Shown here piece by piece: positions 55,293 to 64,000 of a DNA stretch of 64,000 nucleotides. Both the position numbers and the translations under genes were made by a program. The stretch's first letter is position 1. Each line of letters opens with the position of its first letter. The notes beneath the pieces were generated by a model. It was not told the origin of the DNA and ran no database searches. It saw only the letters and a list, made by a program, of their open reading frames with translations. Source of the stretch: Leclercia adecarboxylata. Lineage in GTDB: Bacteria; Pseudomonadota; Gammaproteobacteria; Enterobacterales; Enterobacteriaceae. Location: positions 112,864-176,863 of the forward strand of contig DERO01000019.1 in NCBI GenBank assembly GCA_002360945.1, in the 5' to 3' direction.

Positions 55293-56465
55293 ATGCGCCG
55301 TGTGCGTTTTTGCATGTTATTGACCGGCCTGCTGATGGCTGGACCCGCGCTGGCCGATGACGGCTGGCAAAAAACCAAAGAGGACGCCCGGGGCCAGACC
55401 GTCTGGTTTAACGCCTGGGGCGGCGATGCGGCGGTGAACCGCTATCTGGACTGGGTGAGCGGCGAGATGAAAAGCCACTACGCCATTAACCTGAAGATTG
55501 TTCGTCTGGCGGATGCCGCCGACGCGGTGAAACGTATTCAGACCGAGGCCAGCGCCGGGCGCAAAACTAACGGCTCGGTCGACCTGCTGTGGGTCAACGG
55601 CGAGAACTTCCGCACCCTGAAAAGTGCCGGGCTACTGCAGACCGGATGGGCGCAAGGCCTGCCCAACTGGCGCTATGTGGATACCCGCAAACCGGTGACC
55701 GAAGACTTCGCCATCCCGACCGAGGGGGCCGAGTCCCCGTGGGGCAGCGCGCAGCTCACTTTTATCGCCAGCCGCAAGACCCTGCCGCAGCCGCTGGCCG
55801 ATCCGCAGGCTCTGTTGGCCTACGCCACTCAGCATCCCGGCACCGTCACCTACCCGCGCCCGCCGGACTTTACCGGCACCGCGTTTCTGGAACAGCTTCT
55901 GCTGACGCAGACCACCCAACCGGCGGCGCTGAAACAGCCGCCGGACAGCGCCACCTTTGCCGCGGTCACCGCCCCGCTGTGGGCGTATCTGGATAAGCTG
56001 CATCCCCACCTGTGGCGCGAGGGCAAAGATTTCCCGCCGTCACCGGCGCGGATGGATGCCCTGCTGGCCAGCGGCAATTTAGCCCTGTCGATCACCTTTA
56101 ACCCGGCCCACGCCCGGCAAAAAGTCACCAGCAAAGAGCTGCCCGCCGACAGCTACAGCTTTGGTTTTCAACAGGGGATGATTGGCAACGTGCACTTTGT
56201 AGCGATCCCGGCCAATGCCTCTGCCAGCGCGGGTGCGAAAGTCGTCGCTAACTTCTTACTCTCCCCGCAGGCGCAGATCCGCAAGGCGGATCCGGCTCAC
56301 TGGGGCGATCCGAGCGTGCTGGATCCCCAGACCCTGCCTGCCGCTGAGGCCGCCGCATTGCGTCAGTTTATCCCGGCAGAACTCCCGGCGACGCTCGGGG
56401 AACCCCATGCCGCCTGGGTTAATGCGCTGGAGCAGGAATGGCTGCGTCGCTACGGCACCCACTAA
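55293..56465 (+). CDS. ynjB: YnjB, ABC transporter periplasmic binding protein
   Basis: 390 residues (E. coli 388). Sec signal peptide to PALA/DD (~22), then an extracellular solute-binding domain (class D-II) with LLWVNGENFRTLKSAG and YPRPPDFTGTAFLEQLL. Substrate unknown; relatives bind spermidine, iron or thiamine-like ligands. It overlaps the ynjC permease gene by 28 bp and is part of the ynjBCD transporter. Confidence 0.92.
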   Translation: MRRVRFCMLLTGLLMAGPALADDGWQKTKEDARGQTVWFNAWGGDAAVNRYLDWVSGEMKSHYAINLKIVRLADAADAVKRIQTEASAGRKTNGSVDLLWVNGENFRTLKSAGLLQTGWAQGLPNWRYVDTRKPVTEDFAIPTEGAESPWGSAQLTFIASRKTLPQPLADPQALLAYATQHPGTVTYPRPPDFTGTAFLEQLLLTQTTQPAALKQPPDSATFAAVTAPLWAYLDKLHPHLWREGKDFPPSPARMDALLASGNLALSITFNPAHARQKVTSKELPADSYSFGFQQGMIGNVHFVAIPANASASAGAKVVANFLLSPQAQIRKADPAHWGDPSVLDPQTLPAAEAAALRQFIPAELPATLGEPHAAWVNALEQEWLRRYGTH

Positions 56466-57973
56466 GCGGGCTCGCATGGCTGCTGATGGCGGCGGTGTAT
56501 CTGCCGCTGCTGCCCGCTTTCGTCCTGCTATTACCGCCCGTCTTCTCCCTGGAAAACTGGCGGGCGCTGGCGGCGGATCCGCAGCTGCCTCAGGCGCTGA
56601 TCGCCACCCTGATGTCCACCCTGATTGCCGCCGCCGGGGCGCTGCTGCTGGCCCTGGCGGTAGTGGCCGCGCTGTGGCCCGGCAGCCGCTGGCGACGGCT
56701 GTGCAACCACCTGCCCTGGCTGCTGGCGATCCCCCACGTGGCCTTTGCGGTCAGCGTGCTGCTGATTTTTGCCGAAGGCGGCGAGCTCTACCGCCTCTGT
56801 TCATTCTGCTCTCCAATGCTGGATCGCTACGGGATCGGGCTCGGCCTGACTCTCGCGGTCAAGGAGAGCGCGTTTGTGCTCTGGGCGATTTACGCCTCGC
56901 TGCCGGAAAAAGATCTGGCGCAAAAAGTGACCGTACTGCGTTCGCTGGGCTATGGCCGCTGGCAGGCGCTGCGCTGGCTGATCCTGCCCGCCATCGCCCC
57001 GGCGCTGGGGGCGGTGATGCTGGCGACGATCGCCTGGACGCTGTCGGTGGTGGATGTGGCCCTGATCCTCGGGCCGGGTAATCCACCCACCCTGGCGGTG
57101 CTGGCCTGGCAGTGGCTCTCGCAGGGGGATGCGCAGCAGCAGGCCAAAGGGATGCTGGTCTGCGCGATCCTGCTGGTTATCCTGGAGCTGCTCGCCGTCG
57201 CGCTGTTTATCGGCTGGCGACGCTGGCAGCGCACTATCCCGAACGTCTCCGGCGAGCGCCCGACGCAGCGTCCGCTGAGGGTAGGACGCGCCTGCGGCCT
57301 GCTGCTGCCCCTGGCGGGCATCATCAGCGTGGCGGTCCTGGTGCTGGTGGCGGGGGATGCCAGCGTCTCCCGCGACACGGCGGCAGTGAGCCTGACGCTG
57401 GGTCTCTCTTCGGCGGCCATTGCGCTGGGAATGATCCTGCTCTGGCTGGAGTGGGGCCCGCAGCGCGGAGGTTTCTGGGTCTGGCTGCCGCTGGCGCTCC
57501 CCGCCCTGCCGCTGGTGGCCGGGCAGTATCAGCTGGCATTGTTGCTGCAACTCGACGGGCAGTGGATCGCCGTGCTGTGGGGACATTTACTCTGGGTGCT
57601 ACCCTGGATGCTGCTGGTGATGCAACCAGCCTGGCGTCGGCTCGATCCGCGAACGATCCTGATTGCCCGCACCCTCGGCTGGGGATCGCATAAAATATTC
57701 TGGCTGATTAAATGCCCGCAGACGATCCGCCCGGCGCTCACCGCCTTTGCCGTCGGGTTTTCCGTCAGCATGGCGCAGTATCTGCCCACCCTGTGGCTGG
57801 GCAGCGGACGGTACGCCACGCTGACCACCGACGCCGTGGCGCTCAGCAGCGGCGGCAGTAGCACCGTGCTGGCCGCCCAGGCGCTGTGGCAGCTGCTGCT
57901 GCCGATGCTGGTCTTCGCCGCCTGCATCCTGCTTTCCCGGCTGATTGGCCGCTTTCGACAGGGGTTACGTTAA
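56438..57973 (+). CDS. ynjC: YnjC, fused double permease of the YnjBCD ABC transporter
   Basis: 511 residues, ~12 membrane segments arranged as two BPD_transp_1 halves (~40-260 and ~290-510), each with an EAA-like loop (LRSLGYGRWQALRWLILPAIAPALG; ARTLGWGSHKIFWLIKCPQ). This fused arrangement is that of ThiP and FbpB. It starts 28 bp inside ynjB; its stop overlaps ynjD's ATG by one base (TAATG). Substrate unknown. Confidence 0.92.
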   Translation: MAASLRHPLSGLAWLLMAAVYLPLLPAFVLLLPPVFSLENWRALAADPQLPQALIATLMSTLIAAAGALLLALAVVAALWPGSRWRRLCNHLPWLLAIPHVAFAVSVLLIFAEGGELYRLCSFCSPMLDRYGIGLGLTLAVKESAFVLWAIYASLPEKDLAQKVTVLRSLGYGRWQALRWLILPAIAPALGAVMLATIAWTLSVVDVALILGPGNPPTLAVLAWQWLSQGDAQQQAKGMLVCAILLVILELLAVALFIGWRRWQRTIPNVSGERPTQRPLRVGRACGLLLPLAGIISVAVLVLVAGDASVSRDTAAVSLTLGLSSAAIALGMILLWLEWGPQRGGFWVWLPLALPALPLVAGQYQLALLLQLDGQWIAVLWGHLLWVLPWMLLVMQPAWRRLDPRTILIARTLGWGSHKIFWLIKCPQTIRPALTAFAVGFSVSMAQYLPTLWLGSGRYATLTTDAVALSSGGSSTVLAAQALWQLLLPMLVFAACILLSRLIGRFRQGLR

Positions 57974-58605
57974 TGCTGATGGTTAAGGATGTTTCGCTCT
58001 CGCTGCGCCAGACGACGCTGCTGCACAACGTCAGTTTCGAGGTGCCGCCAGGCGAGATCCTCACCCTGATGGGCCCGTCCGGCAGTGGGAAATCGTCGCT
58101 GTTTGCCTGGATGATCGGCGCTCTGCCGGGCGATTTTCGCGCCACGGGGGAGCTGTGGATTAATGCCCGCCGCTGCGATGCCCTGCCCACCGAGCAGCGG
58201 AAGCTGGGATTGCTGTTTCAGGATGCGTTGCTCTTCGATCACTTCAGCGTCGGGCAGAATCTGCTGCTGGCGCTCCCGGCGGCGGTAAAAGGCGAGGCGC
58301 GCAAACAGCAGGTCAACGCCGCGCTGGATGCGGCGGATATGAGCGGCTTCTTTCATCGCGATCCCGCCACGCTCTCCGGCGGGCAGCGCGCGCGGGTGAG
58401 CCTGCTCCGCGCCCTGCTGGCCCAGCCGCAGGCGCTGCTGCTTGATGAGCCTTTCAGCCGTCTGGATAAAAATCTGCGCGACCAGTTCCGCCGCTGGGTG
58501 TTCGCCGAAGTGCGTACCCGGCAGATCCCGGTGGTTCAGGTGACGCACGATGAGGACGATATTCCCGCGGATGGGCAGGTGCTGCCGATGGCGGGCTGGC
58601 AATGA
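57973..58605 (+). CDS. ynjD: YnjD, ABC transporter ATPase
   Basis: 210 residues (E. coli 217). Walker A GPSGSGKSS (~36), signature LSGGQRARVSLLRALL (~135), Walker B ALLLDEPFSRLD (~153) and switch VTHDEDD. It powers YnjBC. Start at 57973 shares a base with ynjC's stop; a longer frame inside ynjC is not used. The C-terminus is a few residues shorter than in E. coli. Confidence 0.94.
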   Translation: MLMVKDVSLSLRQTTLLHNVSFEVPPGEILTLMGPSGSGKSSLFAWMIGALPGDFRATGELWINARRCDALPTEQRKLGLLFQDALLFDHFSVGQNLLLALPAAVKGEARKQQVNAALDAADMSGFFHRDPATLSGGQRARVSLLRALLAQPQALLLDEPFSRLDKNLRDQFRRWVFAEVRTRQIPVVQVTHDEDDIPADGQVLPMAGWQ

Positions 58606-58692
58606 ATCCCGCGACATCCTGCGCAAACGCAACGTTTTTTGTCGGACAGGTTGCCACAATGGCGGCTCAATTTTTTACGATCGGGCATTTTG

Positions 58693-60000
58693 ATGAAACG
58701 TGTTTCTCACCTGGCCGCGCTGACCGTCGCTTTAGGTCTCGCCTCTTTCTCCACCTTCTCTGCTGACATGGCGCATTCCATCACGCTGACCGAGCTTCAG
58801 CACCAGCATGGCACCCTTATTGATACTCGCGCCAGCGCCTTCTATAACGGCTGGCCGCAGAGCCTGAATGGCCCTTCCGGCCACGAGCCTGCCGCGCTCA
58901 ACCTCTCCGCCAGCTGGCTGGGGGCGATGAACGAGAGCCAGCTGAAAGCCTGGGCGCAACAGCACCAACTGACCCCGACAACCCCGGTTGCCTTGTACGG
59001 TAGCGACAGCGAGAACCAGGCCGTGAAAGCCCGGCTGAATCAGACCGGTTTCAGCCAGGTGACGCTGCTGAGCGATGCCCTGAAAACCCCGGCGCGTCTC
59101 CAGCGTCTCGCCCACTTCGAACAGCTGGTCTACCCGCAGTGGCTGCATCAGCTCCAGCAGGGTAAGCCGGTAACTGCCGCGCCTGCCGGGGAGTGGAAAG
59201 TGATTGAAGCCGCCTGGGGCGCACCGAAATTTTATCTGCTGAGCCACATTCCCGGCGCGGGCTATATCGACACCAACGAAGTGGAAAGCGAGCCGCTGTG
59301 GAACAAGGTCTCCGATGCCGATCTGAAGGCGATGCTGGCAAAACATGGGATCCGCCATGACACCACGGTGATCCTCTATGGCCGCGACGTCTATGCCGCC
59401 GCGCGCGTGGCGCAGATCATGCTGTATGCCGGGGTGAAAGACGTGCGTCTGCTGGACGGCGGCTGGAAAGCCTGGGACGCGGCAAAGCTGCCGGTGGAGC
59501 GCGGGACCCCGGATAAAGTGACGCCAGCGGCCGATTTTGGTGCGCCCATCCCCGGCCAGCCGCAGCTGATGCTGGATACCGAACAGGCTCGCGGCCTGCT
59601 GCACCGTAAGGACGCCTCGCTGGTGAGCATCCGCTCGTGGCCGGAGTTTACCGGCGTAACCAGCGGCTACAGCTACATCAAGCCAAAAGGTGAGATCGCG
59701 GGGGCCCGCTGGGGTCACGCCGGGAGCGACTCGACCCATATGGAAGATTTCCATAATCCGGATGGCACCATGCGTACCGCAGACGACATCGCCGGGATGT
59801 GGAAGCAGTGGAACATTCTGCCGGATCAGCAGGTAGCGTTTTACTGCGGTACCGGCTGGCGGGCATCAGAGACCTTTATGTATGCCCGGGCGATGGGCTG
59901 GAAACATGTCGGCGTCTACGACGGCGGCTGGTACGAATGGAGCAGCAACCCGAACAACCCGGTGGCGACCGGCGAGCGCGGGCCAGAAAGCTCACTCTGA
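58693..60000 (+). CDS. ynjE: YnjE, triple-rhodanese thiosulfate/3-mercaptopyruvate sulfurtransferase
   Basis: 435 residues, the E. coli length. Signal peptide (MKRVSHLAALTVALG..., cut near FSA/DM). Three rhodanese domains (~25-150, ~165-285, ~300-430); only the last has the active loop CGTGWRAS, with Cys385. Domain 1 is degenerate. E. coli YnjE is a sulfurtransferase; although it carries a signal sequence, it has been linked to molybdopterin synthesis. 87 bp after ynjD. A longer start (58639) is not supported. Its end overlaps convergent ynjF by 9 bp. Confidence 0.95.
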   Translation: MKRVSHLAALTVALGLASFSTFSADMAHSITLTELQHQHGTLIDTRASAFYNGWPQSLNGPSGHEPAALNLSASWLGAMNESQLKAWAQQHQLTPTTPVALYGSDSENQAVKARLNQTGFSQVTLLSDALKTPARLQRLAHFEQLVYPQWLHQLQQGKPVTAAPAGEWKVIEAAWGAPKFYLLSHIPGAGYIDTNEVESEPLWNKVSDADLKAMLAKHGIRHDTTVILYGRDVYAAARVAQIMLYAGVKDVRLLDGGWKAWDAAKLPVERGTPDKVTPAADFGAPIPGQPQLMLDTEQARGLLHRKDASLVSIRSWPEFTGVTSGYSYIKPKGEIAGARWGHAGSDSTHMEDFHNPDGTMRTADDIAGMWKQWNILPDQQVAFYCGTGWRASETFMYARAMGWKHVGVYDGGWYEWSSNPNNPVATGERGPESSL

Positions 60001-60624
60001 TTGCGACTGACGCTGAACCTCCTTCAGCGTCAGATACCCACTCCAGATGCGCGTTGCGGTGGTCAGCCAGCACAACGCGCCGAATACCCACGCCAGCCAC
60101 GCAAAGTGCGCCGGGAACAGGCAGCAGAGCACAAACAGCAGGATCGTTTCGGTGCCTTCCGTCAGCCCTCCGATGTAATAAAACGATTTATGGGCATAGC
60201 CCGGATTGTCGATGTCATGCTTCGCCGCCAGCGCCGCAAACGCCAGAAAGCTGCTGCCGGTGCCGATAAAGGCAAACAGCAGCCAGGCGGCTGGCAAGGC
60301 ATTCACCGCAGGATTGGCCAGGGCAAAACCAAAGGGCACCAGGGCATAAAACAGAAAATCGAGGGCGATATCGAGAAAGCCCCCGGCATCGGTTAACCCG
60401 CGCCGCCGCGCCAGCGCCCCGTCCAGCCCGTCCAGCAAGCGGTTCAGCACAATCGCCACCAGCGCCGCCAGATACCAGCCCAGGGCCAGAAACGGCAGGG
60501 CCAGCACCCCGATGGCAAAGCCGACCAGCGTAATGCCGTCCGGAGCGATCCCCGGTCTGTCCAGCGTCATCACCAGCCGGTTGAGCAGCGGTTTCAGGCG
60601 CGGATGGAGGTGACGATCAAGCAT
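59992..60624 (-). CDS. ynjF: YnjF, CDP-alcohol phosphatidyltransferase family protein
   Basis: 210 residues from MLDRHLHPRLKPLL (E. coli 206). The CDP-alcohol phosphotransferase motif DG-x2-AR-x8-G-x3-D-x3-D is complete (LDGLDGALARRRGLTDAGGFLDIALD, ~68-93), with about six membrane helices. The alcohol substrate is unknown. A longer start (60681) is not supported. Convergent overlap of 9 bp with ynjE; upstream it overlaps ynjA by 8 bp, so ynjA-ynjF form an operon. Confidence 0.93.
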   Translation of the reverse strand: MLDRHLHPRLKPLLNRLVMTLDRPGIAPDGITLVGFAIGVLALPFLALGWYLAALVAIVLNRLLDGLDGALARRRGLTDAGGFLDIALDFLFYALVPFGFALANPAVNALPAAWLLFAFIGTGSSFLAFAALAAKHDIDNPGYAHKSFYYIGGLTEGTETILLFVLCCLFPAHFAWLAWVFGALCWLTTATRIWSGYLTLKEVQRQSQSE

Positions 60625-61189
60625 CCTGTTGGTCTCCGGGCATGGCGCAAAGCCCTTGTGAAGGGATATCCAGCGCGGCATTAAAGCGCGCCGACAGGTT
60701 CTGAAAAGCCAGCAGCGCGGTCATCTCGGTGATAAGCTCATCGCTGTAGTGACGGCGCAGTTCTGCTTTGAGGGTATCGTCCACCAACGGCGGAGTGGCG
60801 GTCACCGCCTCGGCATAGGCCAGCGCGGCGCGCTCCGGGTCGCTGAACAGCGTGCTCTCCCGCCACGTAGCAACGGCCTGCACCTTCTCCAGCCCGCCGC
60901 AGCGCTCCGCCAGGCGCAGGGCATTGGCATCAATGCAGAATGCGCAGTGACACACCTGCGAGACGCGGGTCATCAGCAGCGAACGCAGCACCGGGCCGAG
61001 CGGCGATTTTTTGCGATCCAGAAAGCCGACAAACAGCGCCACCAGCCAGAACAGTCGGGGCATTCTCCCCCACCAGCGCAGCGGATTCAGCACCGCGCCA
61101 TAATGTTTTTTCTGCATCCTGGCGATTGGCGTTAAACTGGCGGGGATGGATTCGATGGGTTTAACCCAGACGGGCGGTAACTCTTTCAC
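60617..61189 (-). CDS. ynjA: YnjA-like carboxymuconolactone decarboxylase-family protein
   Basis: 190 residues from a GTG start (MKELPPVWVKPIES) preceded by GGGAG; the annotated frame also runs to a TTG at 61243, which is less likely. The AhpD/CMD-like core is recognisable: RWWGRMPRLFWLVALFVG (~38), CHCAFCIDANALRLAE with a CxxC pair (~83), and FQNLSARFNAALDIPSQGLC near the C-terminus. It matches E. coli YnjA (182 residues) at several blocks. In E. coli ynjA lies between ydjZ and ynjB; here it sits upstream of ynjF. Function unknown, possibly peroxide reduction. Confidence 0.85.
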   Translation of the reverse strand: MKELPPVWVKPIESIPASLTPIARMQKKHYGAVLNPLRWWGRMPRLFWLVALFVGFLDRKKSPLGPVLRSLLMTRVSQVCHCAFCIDANALRLAERCGGLEKVQAVATWRESTLFSDPERAALAYAEAVTATPPLVDDTLKAELRRHYSDELITEMTALLAFQNLSARFNAALDIPSQGLCAMPGDQQDA

Positions 61190-61258
61190 AGGAGGCTCCC
61201 TGGTCGCTAATAAGTACGCCGATCCTAACGCTTTCTCTCTCAACCATTATTGACGATC

Positions 61259-61675
61259 ATGCTAAAAACACTCGATGTTGTCTGCGCTATTCTCGAACGG
61301 GATGGCAAAATTTTACTGGCACAGCGCCCGCTGCATGCGGATCAGCCCGGTCTGTGGGAGTTTGCCGGGGGCAAAGTGGAGGCTGGAGAGACGCAGCCCG
61401 AGGCGTTGGTGCGCGAGCTGCGAGAGGAGCTGGGCATTGAAGCCCGCCCAGGGCGGTATATCGCCAGCCACCAGCGTGAGGTGTCACAGCGGCTGATCAA
61501 CCTGCACGCCTGGCACGTCCCGTCATTTACTGGCACGCCCGAGACGCACTACCACAGTCGGCTGGTATGGTGCTCTGCGCGCGAGGCGCTCAGCTACGAA
61601 CTCGCCCCGGCGGATATTCCCCTGCTGGAAGCCTTTATTCTCTTACGCGACGCCAGACCAGCGGATTGGTGCTGA
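61259..61675 (+). CDS. nudG: Nudix hydrolase NudG (CTP pyrophosphohydrolase)
   Basis: 138 residues from MLKTLDVVCAILERDGKI (E. coli 135). Complete Nudix box GGKVEAGETQPEALVRELREELGIE (~34-58). It hydrolyses CTP, dCTP and oxidised/methylated derivatives such as 5-OH-CTP to the monophosphate. Divergent from ynjA; its end overlaps convergent ynjH by 41 bp. Confidence 0.93.
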   Translation: MLKTLDVVCAILERDGKILLAQRPLHADQPGLWEFAGGKVEAGETQPEALVRELREELGIEARPGRYIASHQREVSQRLINLHAWHVPSFTGTPETHYHSRLVWCSAREALSYELAPADIPLLEAFILLRDARPADWC

Positions 61676-61913
61676 TAGCGTCCTTATCGCGCTGACACTG
61701 CAACAGGACCCCTTCGGCTTTTACCACCGCCCCTTCTGAATAGTTCTGATCCTGATAGATGCAGCACTGGTTGCACGGCGGCGGGCGCTGGCCGCTGGAG
61801 CTGAAGATCTCCGGCGGGATATTCACATCCACACCCCCGGTACTAAATCGCTGGTCGGCCTGACTGCAGGCAGCGAAAACCCCAAGCAAAACAGCCATCA
61901 CAATACGCTTCAT
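61635..61913 (-). CDS. ynjH: YnjH, small exported protein
   Basis: 92 residues from MKRIVMAVLLGVFAAC (E. coli 90). A signal peptide is followed by a Cys-rich mature part (PPPCNQCCIYQDQNYSEGAVVKAEGVLLQCQRD) that fits DUF1496. An atypical lipobox-like FAAC occurs at Cys16, absent from E. coli. Function unknown. A longer frame to 61988 adds 25 residues unlike the family. Convergent overlap with nudG of 41 bp. Confidence 0.88.
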   Translation of the reverse strand: MKRIVMAVLLGVFAACSQADQRFSTGGVDVNIPPEIFSSSGQRPPPCNQCCIYQDQNYSEGAVVKAEGVLLQCQRDKDAISTNPLVWRRVRE

Positions 61914-62115
61914 CGACGCTTCTTCCTGTTGTGTCCTGATATTCACTATAACGGTAAACCTGGCGACAAACTTTAATTCGTTGATCATCGTTTTTTATTA
62001 TGACCCGGCGCGTCTGATGAATTTAACTTGAGGGCGAAATTTAGCTTGCGTCACAAAGCCCATCGGGTGGTATAGTCGAAAAACACAACGACATGAATAT
62101 TTTTGTTACAAATAA

Positions 62116-63492
<1,377 letters not shown>

Positions 63493-63505
63493 TTCTGAAT
63501 GGTGC

Positions 63506-63528
63506 GGCCGGGTGCCCTCACCCCGGCC
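63506..63528 (+). terminator. Hairpin downstream of gdhA
   Basis: GGCCGGGT / ACCCCGGCC, one bulge, within a GC-rich stretch CCCTCACCCCGGCCCTCTCCCA of a common enterobacterial repeat type. No T-tract remains before the IS boundary, so termination strength is uncertain. Confidence 0.45.
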
Positions 63529-63537
63529 CTCTCCCAC

Positions 63538-64000
63538 TGTACGGTCCGGGGACATGGCAGACAGGTGTTCGGGGACAGGGTGAACACTTTTTAACATCCC
63601 TTACCCATGGTGATCGACTTTTTCTTCAGGTCGATCACCCCCACTTTCGTGCTGTACCACCACACTTCGTAATATCCGTCCTCCTGCGTCTCCTTCAGCC
63701 CGACCCGTTCATTCCTGAACGCCTTGCCTGCACTCAGACGTATCCCTTTCACGCTCAGCTTCCCGCTGATATCCACCTTCCTGACCAGCACGCCCTCGTC
63801 GTATTCCGGTGGCCTTGTGTGGCCGCTGTACTGCCGCGCAGACGGCTGGTACCGGGAGGCCGGCACCGCCATACCCAGCGCCTCATGCGGCCGCTCGAGG
63901 TTGTAGACCGCCCGCCAGTGGTCGAAGGCGCGCTGCAGCTCACTGCTGTCCGCGAACCACTTCCCCTGCAGGACTTCCACCTTCAGGCTGCGGTGAAAAC
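63538..64000. mobile_element. IS481-like insertion sequence, one end (runs off right edge)
   Basis: Begins at TGTACGGTCCGGGGACATGG, a TGT-type terminus of the IS481 group, with a GGGGACA motif repeated within 30 bp (63548-63554 and 63570-63576). A transposase 3' end follows on the minus strand. The other end and any target duplication lie outside the window. Confidence 0.7.
63591..64000 (-). CDS. IS481-like transposase, C-terminal part (runs off right edge)
   Basis: The last 136 codons of a frame open to the window edge (…FHRSLKVEVLQGKWF). The rve/integrase core's end is recognisable: AFDHWRAVYNLERPHEALGM (~40 residues in from the edge), followed by a C-terminal domain of the type seen in DDE elements of the IS481 family. 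The N-terminal helix-turn-helix and first DDE residues are outside. The stop (63591-63593) lies 53 bp from the terminus. Intact as far as seen. Confidence 0.85.
   Translation of the reverse strand, partial: FHRSLKVEVLQGKWFADSSELQRAFDHWRAVYNLERPHEALGMAVPASRYQPSARQYSGHTRPPEYDEGVLVRKVDISGKLSVKGIRLSAGKAFRNERVGLKETQEDGYYEVWWYSTKVGVIDLKKKSITMGKGC

Overview
The window is a chromosomal segment of a member of the Enterobacteriaceae. Almost every gene is recognisable as the counterpart of an Escherichia coli K-12 gene, in the K-12 order ydiJ to gdhA, with near-identical ribosomal, IHF, IF3, tRNA-synthetase and pheM leader sequences. High GC in coding DNA, REP/BIME palindromes, an Enterobacter/Klebsiella-type heme locus and several missing E. 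coli-specific genes suggest a relative such as Enterobacter, Leclercia or Lelliottia. The genus cannot be fixed from the sequence alone.

Layout. 1-7.1 kb: ydiJ (cut by the window edge), ydiK, the sRNA RprA, ppsA and its regulator ppsR, and aroH with a TrpR operator. The E. coli block between rprA and ppsA (ydiL to fadK) is absent. 7.2-13.2 kb: a Fur-controlled heme uptake operon, hemP-hmuRSTUV. 13.2-18.6 kb: selO, the degenerate EAL gene rflP/ydiV, nlpC and the btuCED cluster. 18.7-26 kb: the translation cluster thrS-infC-rpmI-rplT-pheM-pheST-ihfA, all on the minus strand, with the pheM attenuator, the infC AUU start and the thrS autoregulatory leader visible. 26.1-31.8 kb: two tiny membrane proteins (YncL-like and YniD), an unrecognised 77-residue exported protein, ydiY, pfkB, ydiZ, yniA, yniB and hxpB.

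32-37.7 kb: a stand-alone kduD gene behind a KdgR-like operator, LexA-controlled ydjM, the cystine transporter tcyP, cedA and the sigma-S catalase katE. 37.8-43.2 kb: the complete chitobiose operon chbBCARFG with CRP and NagC-like sites. 43.3-47 kb: osmE, nadE, cho (LexA box), ves and the periplasmic chaperone spy. 47.3-53.4 kb: the arginine catabolic operon astCADBE behind a sigma-54 promoter. 53.8-61.9 kb: xthA, one TVP38/VTT-type membrane protein, the ynjBCD ABC transporter, the rhodanese ynjE, ynjA-ynjF, nudG and ynjH. 62.1-64 kb: gdhA, then the end of an IS481-like insertion sequence that runs off the right edge.

Functionally this is mostly core metabolism and stress physiology: gluconeogenesis (ppsA/ppsR), aromatic biosynthesis (aroH), iron and B12 uptake, translation, SOS genes (cho, ydjM), and carbon/nitrogen scavenging (chb, ast, gdhA, kduD). 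I found no phage, CRISPR, toxin-antitoxin or defence island. The points most worth following are accessory insertions and unusual regulation: the heme locus, the lone KdgR-boxed kduD, the small-protein cluster at 26-27 kb, a terminator-like hairpin in the ydiY leader, the rearranged ynj cluster, and the IS at the right edge.
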